Below, in pieces: positions 25,738 through 38,900 of a stretch of 64,000 nucleotides of DNA (positions are counted from its first letter, which is position 1; each line of letters begins with the position of its first letter). Made by a program: the position numbers and the translations under genes. Source of the stretch: Neelides folsomi (lineage: Eukaryota; Arthropoda; Collembola; Neelipleona; Neelidae); contig JAQGBZ010000162.1 of the NCBI GenBank assembly GCA_034687125.1, forward strand, positions 62,001-126,000, written 5' to 3'. Below the pieces are notes generated by a model. It was given only the letters and a program-made list of their open reading frames with translations, had not been told where the DNA came from and did no database searches.

Positions 25738-28700
25738 ATGGTGGTGGTTGGAGGGTTGAGCGATGAAGATGAGGAAGAAGTGACACTTGAGGATCTTTCT
25801 GAAGAACCCTTTCAAGAACCTCCCATACATTCAAACCCGGGAGAAAAACGTGCCAGGTGGCGAAATAAAATTCTTATCAAGAGTGATAAAACTGACTCGG
25901 GATATCAGGAGCAACAGGAGAGTAAGGGCGGTCTTCCGCAATTGCTCTCCAACGACGGAATCTCGGAACGAAAGAATGAGCCATTAAGCAAGTGAGACAA
26001 GTTACATTTCCCTTCCACGGCAATCCTTCCTCACTTCCTCATCGGCTAATTTATCTTTTTAATTTTGAGGAAATAAAACCGGGAAAAGAGACCTTTGTAA
26101 ATCAATTTTTATGGGCTGAATAGTTTTTGGATCCCCAACAAATTCCAACGCGTGTGGTGAGAAATGATAATATCATTGGGTGGTTGGGTTGTTCACAGAA
26201 AGAACTCCTGGCACTATCGGAGAAGTCTTGGGAATGGAAACCCGAACACGAGGCTCAAATCTACCTTCTCCGTTCCTCTATCAAATGCCAACAATAACAT
26301 TGAGACAGGTGAGGAAGGTGACCGGCCCACCCGCTTTCTCTCCCGCAAAAACGGTGTCAGATATTCCGTGAGGAATCGAAGCCCCTCACCGAGTCAAACC
26401 TCGTCCATCTCCAGTGAGAGCGAATCTAGTCAAGTGAGTGTTTTACTACAAAACAATGCTAATATGATGTACTAAATGTACATAATAATGCAAATATGAT
26501 GTTCTTCAACCAACTATGTAATTATACCTCATCCCATGAATCTATTAGCATTCATTTGTGAATATTAAATATCTTTTATTAACAAGCAGCCATAATAAGA
26601 ATTTACAAAGTAAACACGTAAGTGTACTTAATACTTACATTAAAATATTTAATACAAATAGAACATCAAACGATGTCCAATTAACGGAGTCACTTTTTTA
26701 GCTTATCATCAGCACCTGTATATTTTCTTATTTACTCATCTACAGATAGTAGTCTTATATTGTATTCTCTAACATTAATTTTTTCAATCATTAAAATAGT
26801 ATTTCATCCAATTAACCTGATTCTATTCCCTAATCCTTAATTTTCTTACTTTATAATGAGAAATCGACCGTGTAAATTGATAGGTTTGAAGTTGTAAGGC
26901 CTAAAATGAGTGAAATGTAGGTAGAATGTGAAACGACGATCGATCCAATCTGTTTGCTGCCCGAGAACGGTATACGAAAGCACTCCGTCTTCTTTGCCTC
27001 TTATGGAGTCTGGAGCGAAGAGGTGAAATATACAAGACAGTTCATTTCCACTCTCAATGATCTCTCACCTAACTAACAATGCTAACCTATAATTGAATTT
27101 AGTCCGTCGTTCAAACATTTGTCAATTTGAGCTCATCAATAAGTTCAATTCTCGAGGGAGCCTGGACAGGACAAACGGAAACTCTGCAAGAGCTATTCCG
27201 CAATGAGGAGAATCTGGCAAATATCAACTGCCGAGATGGGAACGGGAGAACTGTAATTGGAACACATTTGTTTCTATTCTATTATTAATGCCTACACATT
27301 TGGATCAGTAATTAATCTTTAGTTGCAATTTCACCAATAGAACACCTTTTCCTTGATCAAAGGAAATAAATTGTCCATGATGCTTTAAAGCTTAATCTTT
27401 CTCTATTTGCAACAACCGCTTTTGCTGATACAATCAAACTTCATTAATAATCCCTTCTTTTGTCCTAAATCCATATAGCCCTTACATTTGGCTGCGGCTT
27501 GTGGTCATCTCACGACTGTGGAGTTTCTCTTGGAAAAAGGTAGGACATGGAGTTTGAGCTCAAACACAATTTCATCAACCCTAATGGAAAGTTTAGAATG
27601 AAACAGAAGGGTTAAAATAAATAAACTTTTAGTTTAATATTTCTTTTATTTTCAACTTCAATGCCTCCAGGTGCCGATGTGGATGCTTATGATCCTCACA
27701 TGAAAGCCACAGGTATGAGGGATTTTACACTAAAACATGAGACCATACATCAACATTTATTGTATCTAATATTATATAAGCTTCAATTCAAAAACGATAG
27801 CGAAAACTTGAGTGTAATTTAATTGACTTTTAGCTTTAATGGCTGCTGCCGCCTGCGGAAGTCTTCCTGTGGTTGAAATTCTTCTTGCTCATGGAGCTAA
27901 TGTTAATGCTGGATATGAATTCGGAAAAACAGGTGAGTCAGACATTTGAAATCCATTGATTATCAGATCAAATTAAATTGAATTGTACAGTTTCATATAT
28001 ATTCTATATATGTAATAATTCTTAATATATCCTGAAAATGATCAATAAATATTGGTAGGCTTTTCATCAGGATATTTCTCATTGTAAATATCTGTATTAT
28101 AATTATGATTTACTAGAATTCTGCAAGAGGAAAAGAAAAGTTATATTTTTCAATAATATAAGGTTAAGCATTAGGAACGTATTTTCTTTTCGGATTAATC
28201 AATTGGGTACACGAGTTGTTGCAATTAGTTAGTATAAGCAAGTAAATTAATTTTGGATTAATGCATTCAACAGCAAATTGAATGACGTGGAAATGGTTTT
28301 CAATTGTCCATTTACAACTTAAACCAAATATAATACAAGACCAAATAGCAGTAGAAATGAATGGGTTAGTTTTTCAATACAGTTAACACCCGAATAAAGC
28401 AGGTTGATTGGTCAGGACAATCTCTTTTCACTTTACGGATCAGAAACTTAATAGAATCAGAGAGAAGCTCAAGTCTTTCGTTTCACATTATGCCATTTCA
28501 GTACTTTATAAAAAACGTAAAAGGAAAACCGTGTAAATGTTGACTCGAAAAACGATTAGCGAATGGAATTAAAAAAACCAATGAGATCTATCAATTCCTT
28601 TAAAGGCTGAAGACGAAGTGAGGGATATAATATTAATGATATAATAATAATAAAAAAATCAAATCCGTTAAAATCACAAAACTTATTCAATATGGAATCT

Positions 28701-31700
28701 TCAATCAAAAAATTTAAGCTATAAGGATTTATTTATGCCATGTCAAATTCAAAAAAAGTTTTGACATTAATTTATTCTGACATTTTTATATTAATTTCGT
28801 CCAATCGGTGATCCCGTAGATTTTGAAAGATCCAAAAAGCAATTAATATTTTCTTGTTAAAAAGTGAATACTTTTTTGATAACTCAAACTCTTTTCTGTG
28901 TTCATTAGCTCTTCATTGGGCTGTTCAAGCTGCTAGCGTTGAATGTGCAAAGAAATTCCTTGAATCGGGAGCAAAACAAAATCCTCCAATTGTTTATAGG
29001 TAGAGGATAAATTCTTTGGTTTTATTATGAATTATGTTGTAAGTCTTGTAAGCCTGACTTATTTATAATATTTTGTGCATTTTAAAAATGAACATTTGAG
29101 TTATGCTTTTTATTCAACTTTAATGCAATTTGTATTTTAAAATTTTATAGTGAAACACCACTTCATATAGCAGCTGCCTTAGGTATCAAAATGCAATCAA
29201 TTATTATAAAGACTTCATATTCAATTGGATCATTTGGTGAATGATCTGGATTTTGCGGTTTTGAGATTCATAAAATCGATATTTTGTAGGTGATCCAGCT
29301 TGTCTTCGACTACTTTTAGAATATGGAGCGGACGTTTCTCTATGCAAGGTGCGTTGTAGAAAACATGATAAATATACATTTAGAAATACCTAACATAGCA
29401 AAATCAACATAAAACTTAAAATAGTATCAATGTGGAGGAGTGACGTGTTTACTTATCCAAACTCTTTTAAAAAATTTAAATTTTGAGTTTATTTGAATTC
29501 TTCCATGCTTCTTTGTAAGAACTACTAACTTTATTTAATTTGTATACAAAGGGGAGCACTTCAAAATCAACGGCTCTTCATCTTGCCAGTGAAGAAGGTA
29601 AAGTAAATATTAAAAAAGTATAGCGATAAACAATTCTTAACAATTACGTTATATGAGAGAATGAACACTTAAATGCATGGACTGGGATTGGGAAAAATTG
29701 TTTAAACTTGGATTCAAAGGAAATCCCAAGATGCTCACGGGAGAGGAAAAATTTACTCTTTTTTACATCTTGTATAATATGAAATATATTTACACGTATG
29801 TACGTATATAATGTATTTGATGTTTCTGTTATAGGTTCTTCTGAATGCATAAATGTCCTTTTGAAGGCTGGAGCTTCGCTTGATGTCAAAGATGCCCGCG
29901 GCCACACTGTTGGTTTACATAAGTTATTGATCATTTAAGACTTAATGGTTTATTTTATCGTTTCATCATTAGTATGGAAAGTTGAAGAAAAATCATGGTC
30001 GATGTTTCATTATTAGCCACTTCACATTGCGGCGGCAACTGATGCTGACGCCACCGCCACACTTCTCTCCGCAGGAGCCGACCCCAATGCCGTAGATTGC
30101 AATGGAAGAAGTGAGTTGGGAAGAAATTTATACGGCTAATGGGCAGTTCAATAATAGCGCCTTAGCTTTTCCATTTTGAGAAGATAAAAGTTGAATGTAA
30201 TTATTTATTAATGAAGCGACTTGAACGTTTCAGCTCCCCTTCACTGTGCCGTAGCCAGAGGTGAGGATTTTCCATCCAAAAAACTTACAGCCCATGTTTA
30301 TGGAATCCGGTACTCAAAATCATTTTCTTGGATGAATTATGCATGTCATAGCGCACGAATGTAATAAATCTTGAGTTTTGCCAAAAGCGTAAAACGGAAG
30401 CACTCCAGGAAGTTAAAATCTTAATATTTAAGGGGATAGTAATAATTATGACTCGACTCCCACTTTCCGACTCCTCCTAACCTCTCGCTTTGAAAAAAAA
30501 TTCTGCATGTTCACCTAGTTGAATAAAATAGAATTCCCCAGAGTGTGGAAGATAAAAGAAAAGCCATTAGAAAGTAAATGCTCTTTACATGAATGGCTGA
30601 CTTTTCCCAGGGCTCTGAATGTATATTTTATTTGCCCTCTCGATTTGAAGAATAGGAAATTTCTCTCATCACAGGTGGAGAAAGATTTGTTCATGAATTG
30701 ACAGGTTCCAGAGCTGCAGAGTGCGTTCGTCTTATCGTCGACTCCCAGGCGGAAATAAATTGCCAAGATACGTTCGGCTACAGCCCACTTCACCTCGGTG
30801 AGGAGAAAAAGAAATTTGGGAGAAAGGAGGAAAATCATTAATTTTGGTTCCTTGTCCCTAGCCGCTGTCAATGAGTCTTCTCAATGTGCCTCAATCCTGC
30901 TGCATGCGGGCGGAGATGTGACCACAAAGCAAGCGACCTTAAATTTATTTTGGAGTCCAACCAAGCTGCAAATTACTCTCGGCTTCTCTTAAATCATAAA
31001 GGCGCTCAAATGAGCCTCAATCCCCCCTTTTCGTCCCGATTTTATTTTCGGAAGAAATAACTTATCATCCTAATGCCCCCAATCTCGTTTAGAACTAATG
31101 CAGGTACGACGGCACTAAGCCTTCTCGTGCGGAGAATCCCGGATGTGATGCGCTTCCTGAGCGACCGCCTCGACGAGGCTGTGACCATCCACGACCATGA
31201 CCCTGGGGATCCCGACTGTGAAATCAAGCTTGACTTCAGGTTCTTCAATCGTGAAGATGAAAGGAAACTGAATTATATGTCAACAGAGCCGTCGTTCCCA
31301 ATTCGGAGAAGAGGATCCTTGGGAAGAACAAGAGGATCCCCGAAAAAACCTATTATCACAAACCAAGGAAGGAGACCGAGTTCCTGACGTGCCTTCTTGC
31401 TGCTGGGAATAAGAAAATACTCGCCCACCCGCTCTCTGAAGCTTTCCTCACCCTTAAATGGAGAAGAGTGAGGAAATTCTTCTGGGCCTCGCTCCTCTTC
31501 CAGGTCAACACCTGCTCGACTCACGAGAGGGGAAAACTTATATTCTTTCTTTTTCAGATTGCCCTCGTCCTCCTCTTCACGGTCTATGTCGTTGAAGTGT
31601 ATTTAATCAAGTGTCCGATGAGCCCTGAGTTTCTTGAGGGGCGGGAAGAGGTAGTGAAAGGGCTAAATGGACTCGACGTGCCTGATGAAACTCCACCAGA

Positions 31701-33871
31701 TGCAAAGTTTTCTGAGAACTTGAAATTGGCTGACAGGATCAATGAGACCCATCACATTTCCAAGAGGAGTGCATTCAACTGGTTCAGCTTCGGAGTTGCC
31801 CGGAAAGAGAAGAGCGAGGGAGAAAAAGAAGAATCGGACAGAACCACTTCTCCTCCTGTCACTCACTCTCGTATGGGTTCATTCAATGTGATTACGCCTC
31901 CTAAAGATCCGCTCCCAACTGACTCACATTCAAAGACAAACACCACAGGTTGGTCATTCTTTCGTTCTCGGGTTTCTCCCTTCAATTTTCATCTATCTAA
32001 TATCAACATCAGGCGGGCCTAGGCGTAATATCTCCCATCCTTTACTGATTGCCTTTCTACTTATACTATATATGATGTCCATTGTTTCAGGAGGATCCAA
32101 GCTCTGTGAAATCGATCTGACATTGACAATAATCTGGTGCTTGCTAATTGGATTTGCGCTCATGATGGCAATTAAGGAAGTCTTTCAGTTCCTTCAAGCT
32201 CCACTTGCGTACATTGTGAGCAGCGAAAATTGGGGACAATGGGCTCTCATTGTGAGCGTCACCATTGCAGCCTGGCCTGTGAGTTCCGCAAATATCTCGA
32301 CGGCAAAGATTAAAAATTTAAACTTCCATTAATGATGAATATGAATGTTTAGATGCATCTTCCATATCTTTATTTATCCTACTGGATGTTTCCGGCTGCT
32401 GCGGTAAGGTCGATTTCATTTTTAGCAAAAAATTAAAAGAAAAGCTCTTTATTTTTTCTTATTATTCCATTGGAAGTTAAGTGGTGAGTATAATTTGTGA
32501 CATGTTTCTAAAATCAACAATTTTGAATGTGGATCTTATGGAATAGCTCGGAATTTTCCTCGCTTGGGGTTTGCTGTTATTACAAGTTGGGAGATTTCCG
32601 AGCCTCGGCCTTTACGTCCAAATGCTCGGGAAGGTAAAAACATATTCTTTTTCTAAACATTATTTTTCAAGATGTCATAAGTCTGATAAATCGTCTTTTG
32701 CTCAAGTTCTTTCTTTTTGTTTAGGTTGCAGCCAATTTCGGAGTAATCATCTTAACATACGCGTGTCTTCTTATAGCATTTGCTTTCGCCTTTTGTGTCA
32801 TCTTCCCTGAGGTACTATATAGTCTGAGAGACCAACTTTGTTTCATACTAAATTATTACTATTATACTTATGTATTAAACTCAACTAAAGATAGATGTGA
32901 TATTGGTATATAAATATAATATTTATAATAGGGCAGAGTAACATGTTATACCCACTTGTGTAATTTTGTTCTCCATTTCCTTAAAAAACCTCCAAATATG
33001 AATTAATGGATTCTCTTAAAATAAAAAGGATGTTTAGAAGGCCCATTCTATTGATCATTTTTCTTCTTTTTCCTTAGCATCCTTCTTACTCGTCAGTTCC
33101 TCTTGCAATCTTGAAAGTTCTGACGATGATGGTGGGCGAGGTCGACTACGAAGACCTCTTTTACAGGGAGGATAAGAAGCTGCTGTATCCCATCACGGCT
33201 CACTTTCTCCATGGTGCCTTCGTCATTATCGTTACGATCGTTCTTATGAACCTCCTCGTAGGACTCGCCGTTAATGATATTGCAGTACGGTCTTTGCTCA
33301 TCCTTCCCCAGCGAGGTAGAAAGTCAAAGACTAATTTGAATTTCAGGGGCTTCAAAAAGGAGCAAAACTCAACAGGCTTTCGAGGCAAACTGCCTTAATT
33401 TCTCGGCTCGAGTCCTTCATCTTTTCTAAGAGGCTTCAAGCCTGTCTTCCCAAGTCAGTCGGGACTCTGCTGCAGAAAAGCGCCCTCCTCGTCCCTTCCT
33501 CTTATAAGTGAGAAAATAAACATTCACCTTCCCTTTCCAAAGACAATATAATTGGACGACTGAATTATTCCTACAGCTGGTCCTATTACGTTCGCCCCAA
33601 TGATCCGAGAGACAGGAGGCTTCCCAAAGAACTGAAAATAGCTGCCCTCAGACTTGCGTCCTCAAAGCTCTCAGCTCGTCATCTTCTTAAGGGCTACTCA
33701 TCCGACCGCCAAATTCTCTCCAGTCAATCCTTTAGCAACTCACACGATGTGGGGGTTAGGCGTATCGAGAAAAAGATTGAAATTCTTCAAGGACAATTTG
33801 ACTCTGTTCTAAGAAGCATGAATGAAAAGTTTGAAAAAATTACAAATCTTTTGGAAAGCAATAAAGTTTGA
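25738..33871 (+). CDS. TRPA-subfamily cation channel with ankyrin repeats
   Basis: TRPA channels are non-selective cation channels of sensory neurons that respond to heat, irritants or mechanical stimuli. Twenty-five exons are read: 25738-25991, 26199-26433, 27103-27252, 27479-27539, 27671-27712, 27834-27932, 28909-28999, 29151-29182, 29290-29348, 29552-29597, 29835-29908, 30017-30110, 30234-30260, 30675-30797, 30862-30928, 31093-31239, 31287-31503, 31558-31948, 32091-32278, 32353-32403, 32547-32633, 32725-32811, 33078-33284, 33347-33507, 33577-33871. They sum to 1094 codons plus stop. A Ser-rich N-terminus is followed by nine ankyrin repeats (about residues 205-520). Next comes a CEIKLDFR motif seen in the pyrexia/painless group, then S1 (about 600-625), an unusually long S1-S2 loop, and S2-S5 with GRFPSLGLYVQM. 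The pore segment LKVLTMMVGEVDYEDLF, S6 and a C-terminal coiled-coil-like tail complete it. The intron after 30928 uses a GC donor; that after 31239 is only 47 nt. Confidence 0.9.
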
Positions 33872-35938
33872 TAGATTACAAAAACAATTTAATTTATTGA
33901 AAATCAAAATTTTTCAAATGGGTTTTTAGCTCATTATAAATATACTTACTTATTCTAATGGAGAAAAAGTAGCGTTCGTGCCCGATAAACTTATATTATT
34001 ACTACTAAATATTTTTGTAAGTTTTGTATAATAGGTGCAACCAAATTATTAAAAATAGATACATTACCTATTATGTTTATATAAGTAATTCTTAAATTGC
34101 ATTTTATATGATATGTTACGTAATAACAGTGGATTCTCATAAGTTATAACGGAGAATCTTCAAACTTTCCAGTTTGAATGCTTTTCATTAATGGTATAAA
34201 ACAACCTGAGATGCTTTGATCAAATTAATTTTCATTGTAAAATGAAAACAATGAGAAGTAGTTAGAAATAAAGCACAAGGACAATGAAAGGATTTAAGTT
34301 TACACATATACCATACATAGGTATGCACATATCTAAACTATACTATACAGAAGAATAGGAACATTTCTTATAATTTAACTTATTTAACCAAAAAAGCAAT
34401 TCTGGAACAAACCTCCCTAACTTGCATTATTAATTAAACTATTCGGGTCACAGGTGGAAGAAAATAAAATGATCTTTTTGAATTACCTTCATTAAACATT
34501 CATCCAAAGCCCTATAATGAATAGCCCAATACGACAAATGTTGTTTTCATATATCATATATCTTACACTTTGTTTAAAGAACATTTAATATAAAAGGCGC
34601 GTTATATTAGCTCTATAGGCAATTGAACATTTTAGCATAATAATAAATTAATAGTGGATTGATAAAATAAGTAGTATGGTACATATAATGAATTATACAT
34701 CATTTACTCCCTGACCACATATGTAAAAGGAAAATCGGTTTGTTTGGGCTTGCATTTCATTTCACCTCGCGTCGCTCAGATGAAAGAAGGAAGGAAGCCA
34801 AACCGATTTTCCTTTTACAAATGTGGTCAGGGAGTATATTTGTGTGATCAAAAAGTCTTCGTGATAAATAAAGGAAGTTATGTTTATTCAATATTATTTC
34901 AGTTGACAAAGATTAAAGTAGTAAATGTTTAACATACATTAGATAACTTAAACATTCTTAGGTATTCGGTATATTTTCAGAGATTTTGTTTTAAATAATG
35001 ATTTGCAATTACATAATTTATAATGGTTTAATCAACTTACCAATGAAGTAAACACCAATAATTTAGTTTGTGTATGTACCTATGTAATATACATAAAATC
35101 CCTCACGGCAATTTTACTAATACATAATATACCATACAAATAGCATTTGAATGGCATAACTAAATTGGATCAACTATCGTTGTATTGGGAAAATAGAGAA
35201 TGATTAGAAAGTTGTAAAATTCAATTAAAATGAATATTAAACATAACAATATTTATATTGATAATCCACATACCTAGGTACTCAAGAGATGATCAATGAT
35301 ATTTATTTTGATATATTGTACATACATATGTAGGTACATATGATTGTATTTGATGTTTGAAAAATTATTTTTATGCATACTACAGGTAGATATGGGTATA
35401 GTTTCGTATATTATATAATGTTTGTATAGCACAAATATTTAAGGAATGTTCGCGAAATTAAATAAAGATTATTATTATATACTCTAACTAAGTTAGTATC
35501 TACAAATAGTTACATTAAGATGTTTACATGTATTTAATATGATAGATATTATGATCAAAATTTTACTTCTACATTAGTAATATAAGTTCCTAAATTCCTT
35601 TTCCTAATATGAAATGGATCGATATAGAATAATTTCAAGTTGTAATGGACTAAAACTTGTTTTGAAGTTCTTAATTAGAATCTTTAATTGCACACAAATA
35701 CAGACAAACAAATCGCAAACAACGCATTCAGCTCAATATACCTTAATCAAAAGTTGAATTTTATATTGTAATACACAATGATGAATTCTACAAGTTAGAT
35801 TAGCTTTTAATAACTACCTACCGGTAAAAGCTTAGAATTTAATCATTATATTTAAAATTATTTTCATATTACATAATTCCATAAAATGTTTGTCTCATTT
35901 GTGATTGATGAGATCCGATTGTCGTCCAAGCCTTCATA
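33872..35938. other. AT-rich intergenic region between convergent genes
   Basis: This lies between the 3' ends of the TRPA gene and the reductase-like gene. It contains one MITE (34707-34834, separate entry). Otherwise I see only AT-rich sequence. Confidence 0.5.
34707..34834. mobile_element. 128-bp MITE with 35-bp terminal inverted repeats
   Basis: The left arm (34707-34741, starting CTCCCTGACCACATATGTAA) and the right arm (34800-34834) are reverse complements over 35 bases with one mismatch. A TA dinucleotide flanks each end (34705-34706 and 34835-34836), as expected for a TA target-site duplication of the Tc1/mariner superfamily. The CTCCCT terminus recalls Stowaway-type MITEs. The short centre has no coding capacity, so movement would depend on a transposase from elsewhere. 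The near-perfect arms suggest a fairly recent insertion. Confidence 0.85.
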
Positions 35939-38900
35939 TTAGACCATCACAATTGATTTCCCAATACTATTCCCGACAAAGAGATCGATAAACGCCTGTG
36001 GCATATTTTCAAATCCCTCCGTCTTTGTTTCACGGACTTTTATTTTCCCCTGAAAGTCATAGATTTTTATCGCATTTGCATACATCTTTTATTGGGTAAT
36101 AAATGTTCAATCTATTTCATGTTTGTATTTTATCATCTTTATGAAAAATAAATAGACCAATCGATAATTAATCGAGCTCTAAAAGTGAATCAAAATCTGA
36201 GCTTACTTCGTGAATCCATTGAATCATTTGAATTATGCCTTCTTTCCACTCGTTGAACCAACGGTTGACTAAAAATCCCTCCATTTTTATTTGCTTGTAG
36301 ATGACAGAGAAATAGTCAAAGGGAACTAAAAGAAAATGATTCAATCTTTTACTTTTTACTCAACTGAAGATAGCTCAGAATATATTAGGAACAAGTTACG
36401 AACCACTGATCTCCTTAGTCTGCTCATTGAATGTTGAAATTGCTCCACTATAAATAATCGATTAACATTAATTCACCTTCAACTAGCATATTTAAACAAA
36501 GTTATTAGATTTACCAAACGGCGATTCGTCCGAATTCGTTCATATTTTTAAGCACTGCATGACTGAATTCGCCACCAACCTGTGTATACGATTTAATTAT
36601 AGGAACTACTCTATACGAAGGCTTCTTTAAAATTTCTTTTAAAATGTAATTAAGTTTTTATGCTGCTTCAATGACGTAAGTTGTAATCATATTAGGAATG
36701 AAGTATTTTTACATTGTCAAAATATGAGTCAACACCCTCAACTGCCCATTTCTTCAGTATGGAGTCATGATGAACTTCTTTATAGTTGAATGCATGGTTA
36801 AAGCCAAGGTCCTCTTTAAGCCATTTAACTTTTTCATCAGACCCGGCAAACCCAACGACTTTGCATCCTAGAATAACCAAATCTTTACCCATCATTCTAA
36901 ATGAAAATTAATGAACCTTTGATTTTAGCAATTTGCCCAACAATATGCCCAACTGCTCCAGCAGCTGAAGACACGACCACCTGGAAAGCCCAATGAGATT
37001 AAAGTTCCAACAATGGGTTTTGTAAATGAATAAAAATTACCGTTTCTCCAGCTTTTGGCTCACAAATCTTCATAAACCCAAAATACGCAGCTAAGCCTGT
37101 CATTCCAACTGCTCCTGTAAAATAAAAACGAAACAAAAAGTTTAAACTTAAAGGGGTAATTATGCATAATAGCTACACAATCATGTTGTTCATTATGATT
37201 AGAATCCTCTAATGGATAAAAGTTGAAGAGGAAAATACCTAAAGCATATGAATCTGGTAATCCTCCCAAGTCAGGAAGTGGATGAACAGCAGAGAACATT
37301 CCTTTCATATTGTCAGGATTGCAAATTGTCAAATTTCTCCAACCAACTATATTATAAGAATTTTGCATAAAAGGAGTGAAAGAACAATTTTGCTAATTGT
37401 ATGGCTATTCTAATATTCTTAATTTACACTTACAATTAAACACAGAAAGAGAATAAAAGTCAAATAATTATGAATTGAATTTACCAAAAGCTAAAACTTT
37501 TTGTCCCTCTTTGAACTTTGAATTCCGACTCTTCAGGACACTGAAGTATGAAAAAGTTAGTTTGATTAAAGTTACTAACTTTTAATATACTATTTTATAT
37601 ATACCAATAAAATAAGCTACTACTGATATATGTACTTGTATTACGTAATATGTACCATATAAGTATATAGAATTAACAAAAGGATAAAATGTGTAAGAGT
37701 TTTAGAACGTCAAATAAAATCGCTCGGATCCATCAAATGCATCGAAGCTCTTAAATTACTATGAGCGTTCTCATTAATAATGCCTCTTCGTAGCGCTTCC
37801 CTTCGTAATGCCGTTCTCATCGTAAAGAATCTCATCGTAAACAACCCTTCGTAATATCATTCCCATCGTACATACAAATCCTCGTATACACTTTTCTTTT
37901 TACTGTCTTTTCATCCTATGACTTATTCATCTTACTTGTTATTTATCGTATTGTCTTTTAATCGTAGTCATTCTTATCCTAGTATCAAATTCTTCGTATT
38001 CCATCGTAAATGTACTTTCATCGTAAAAACATTTTCATTGTAAAAATTAAATGTGATTTACAAAGCAAATTGTAAAAAAATTGATGAATGATTCTAAAAT
38101 ATAATTGAAGCAAGCAGTTTGCATCTTTAAGTAGTAAAAAAATATGGTTGAGAGCCGAAAAATCAACCCAGAAGCGTAAGAGATGGTGAAAACATTTACC
38201 TTATTTATCAATGAATGTTAACAATTAAAAGAAAAATTTCATAAGAGTGAAAGGGAATTGACCAGCGATTAAATAATAAATTATCATAAATTATGCATTA
38301 TGATGCATACATATTAAGAAATGAAGATAGTCTCTCAGATTTACCACTTAAATTCACCAATGTGTATTTAAATAAAGAATGATTTTAACGTATACAATGA
38401 GATTTCTTACGAAAAGATTTAACATACGATGATTTGACCTTACTATGAAAAAGGTATAAGATGAGAATAGCGTAAGAATCATAAACTGTTAGATAAGAAT
38501 GCCGTACAATGAGAAAATTATAAGAGATGATAGCACGAAGAGAAGTGTTACGTTGAGATTTTTACGAAGAGAACGGCATAAGAAGAGAAGCGTTACAAAG
38601 AATTATACGGGTCCCATTTTATTTGTATACACATTATGAGAAAATTGATAAAATATAGAGTAATATTACGTAAACAAGGGTAGTAAAATTTTACATCGCA
38701 ATCTGAGATCCCATTACGTTGTCTCCCACATTCATCCTGATTCCTAAAGCTCTAATATAAGGATCGACGCTGAGACAGAGAGCTTTTATCATGATTTCTA
38801 AAATGAAAATTGGCGAGTGAATATCAAGTTTCCTTTTCAGTGTGTTCATATTGGAAGAGGGAAATTATGAAATAAAGTGTGTAATATTAGTGAAACTTTG

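Noticed and set aside
34744-34932. 62-codon open frame
   Set aside because: Lies across the MITE and is explained by its inverted repeat; not a gene.
37780-38600. CRISPR-like array of short repeats
   Set aside because: Units are degenerate, overlap without spacers of constant length, and are arranged as inverted arms in a eukaryotic intron.
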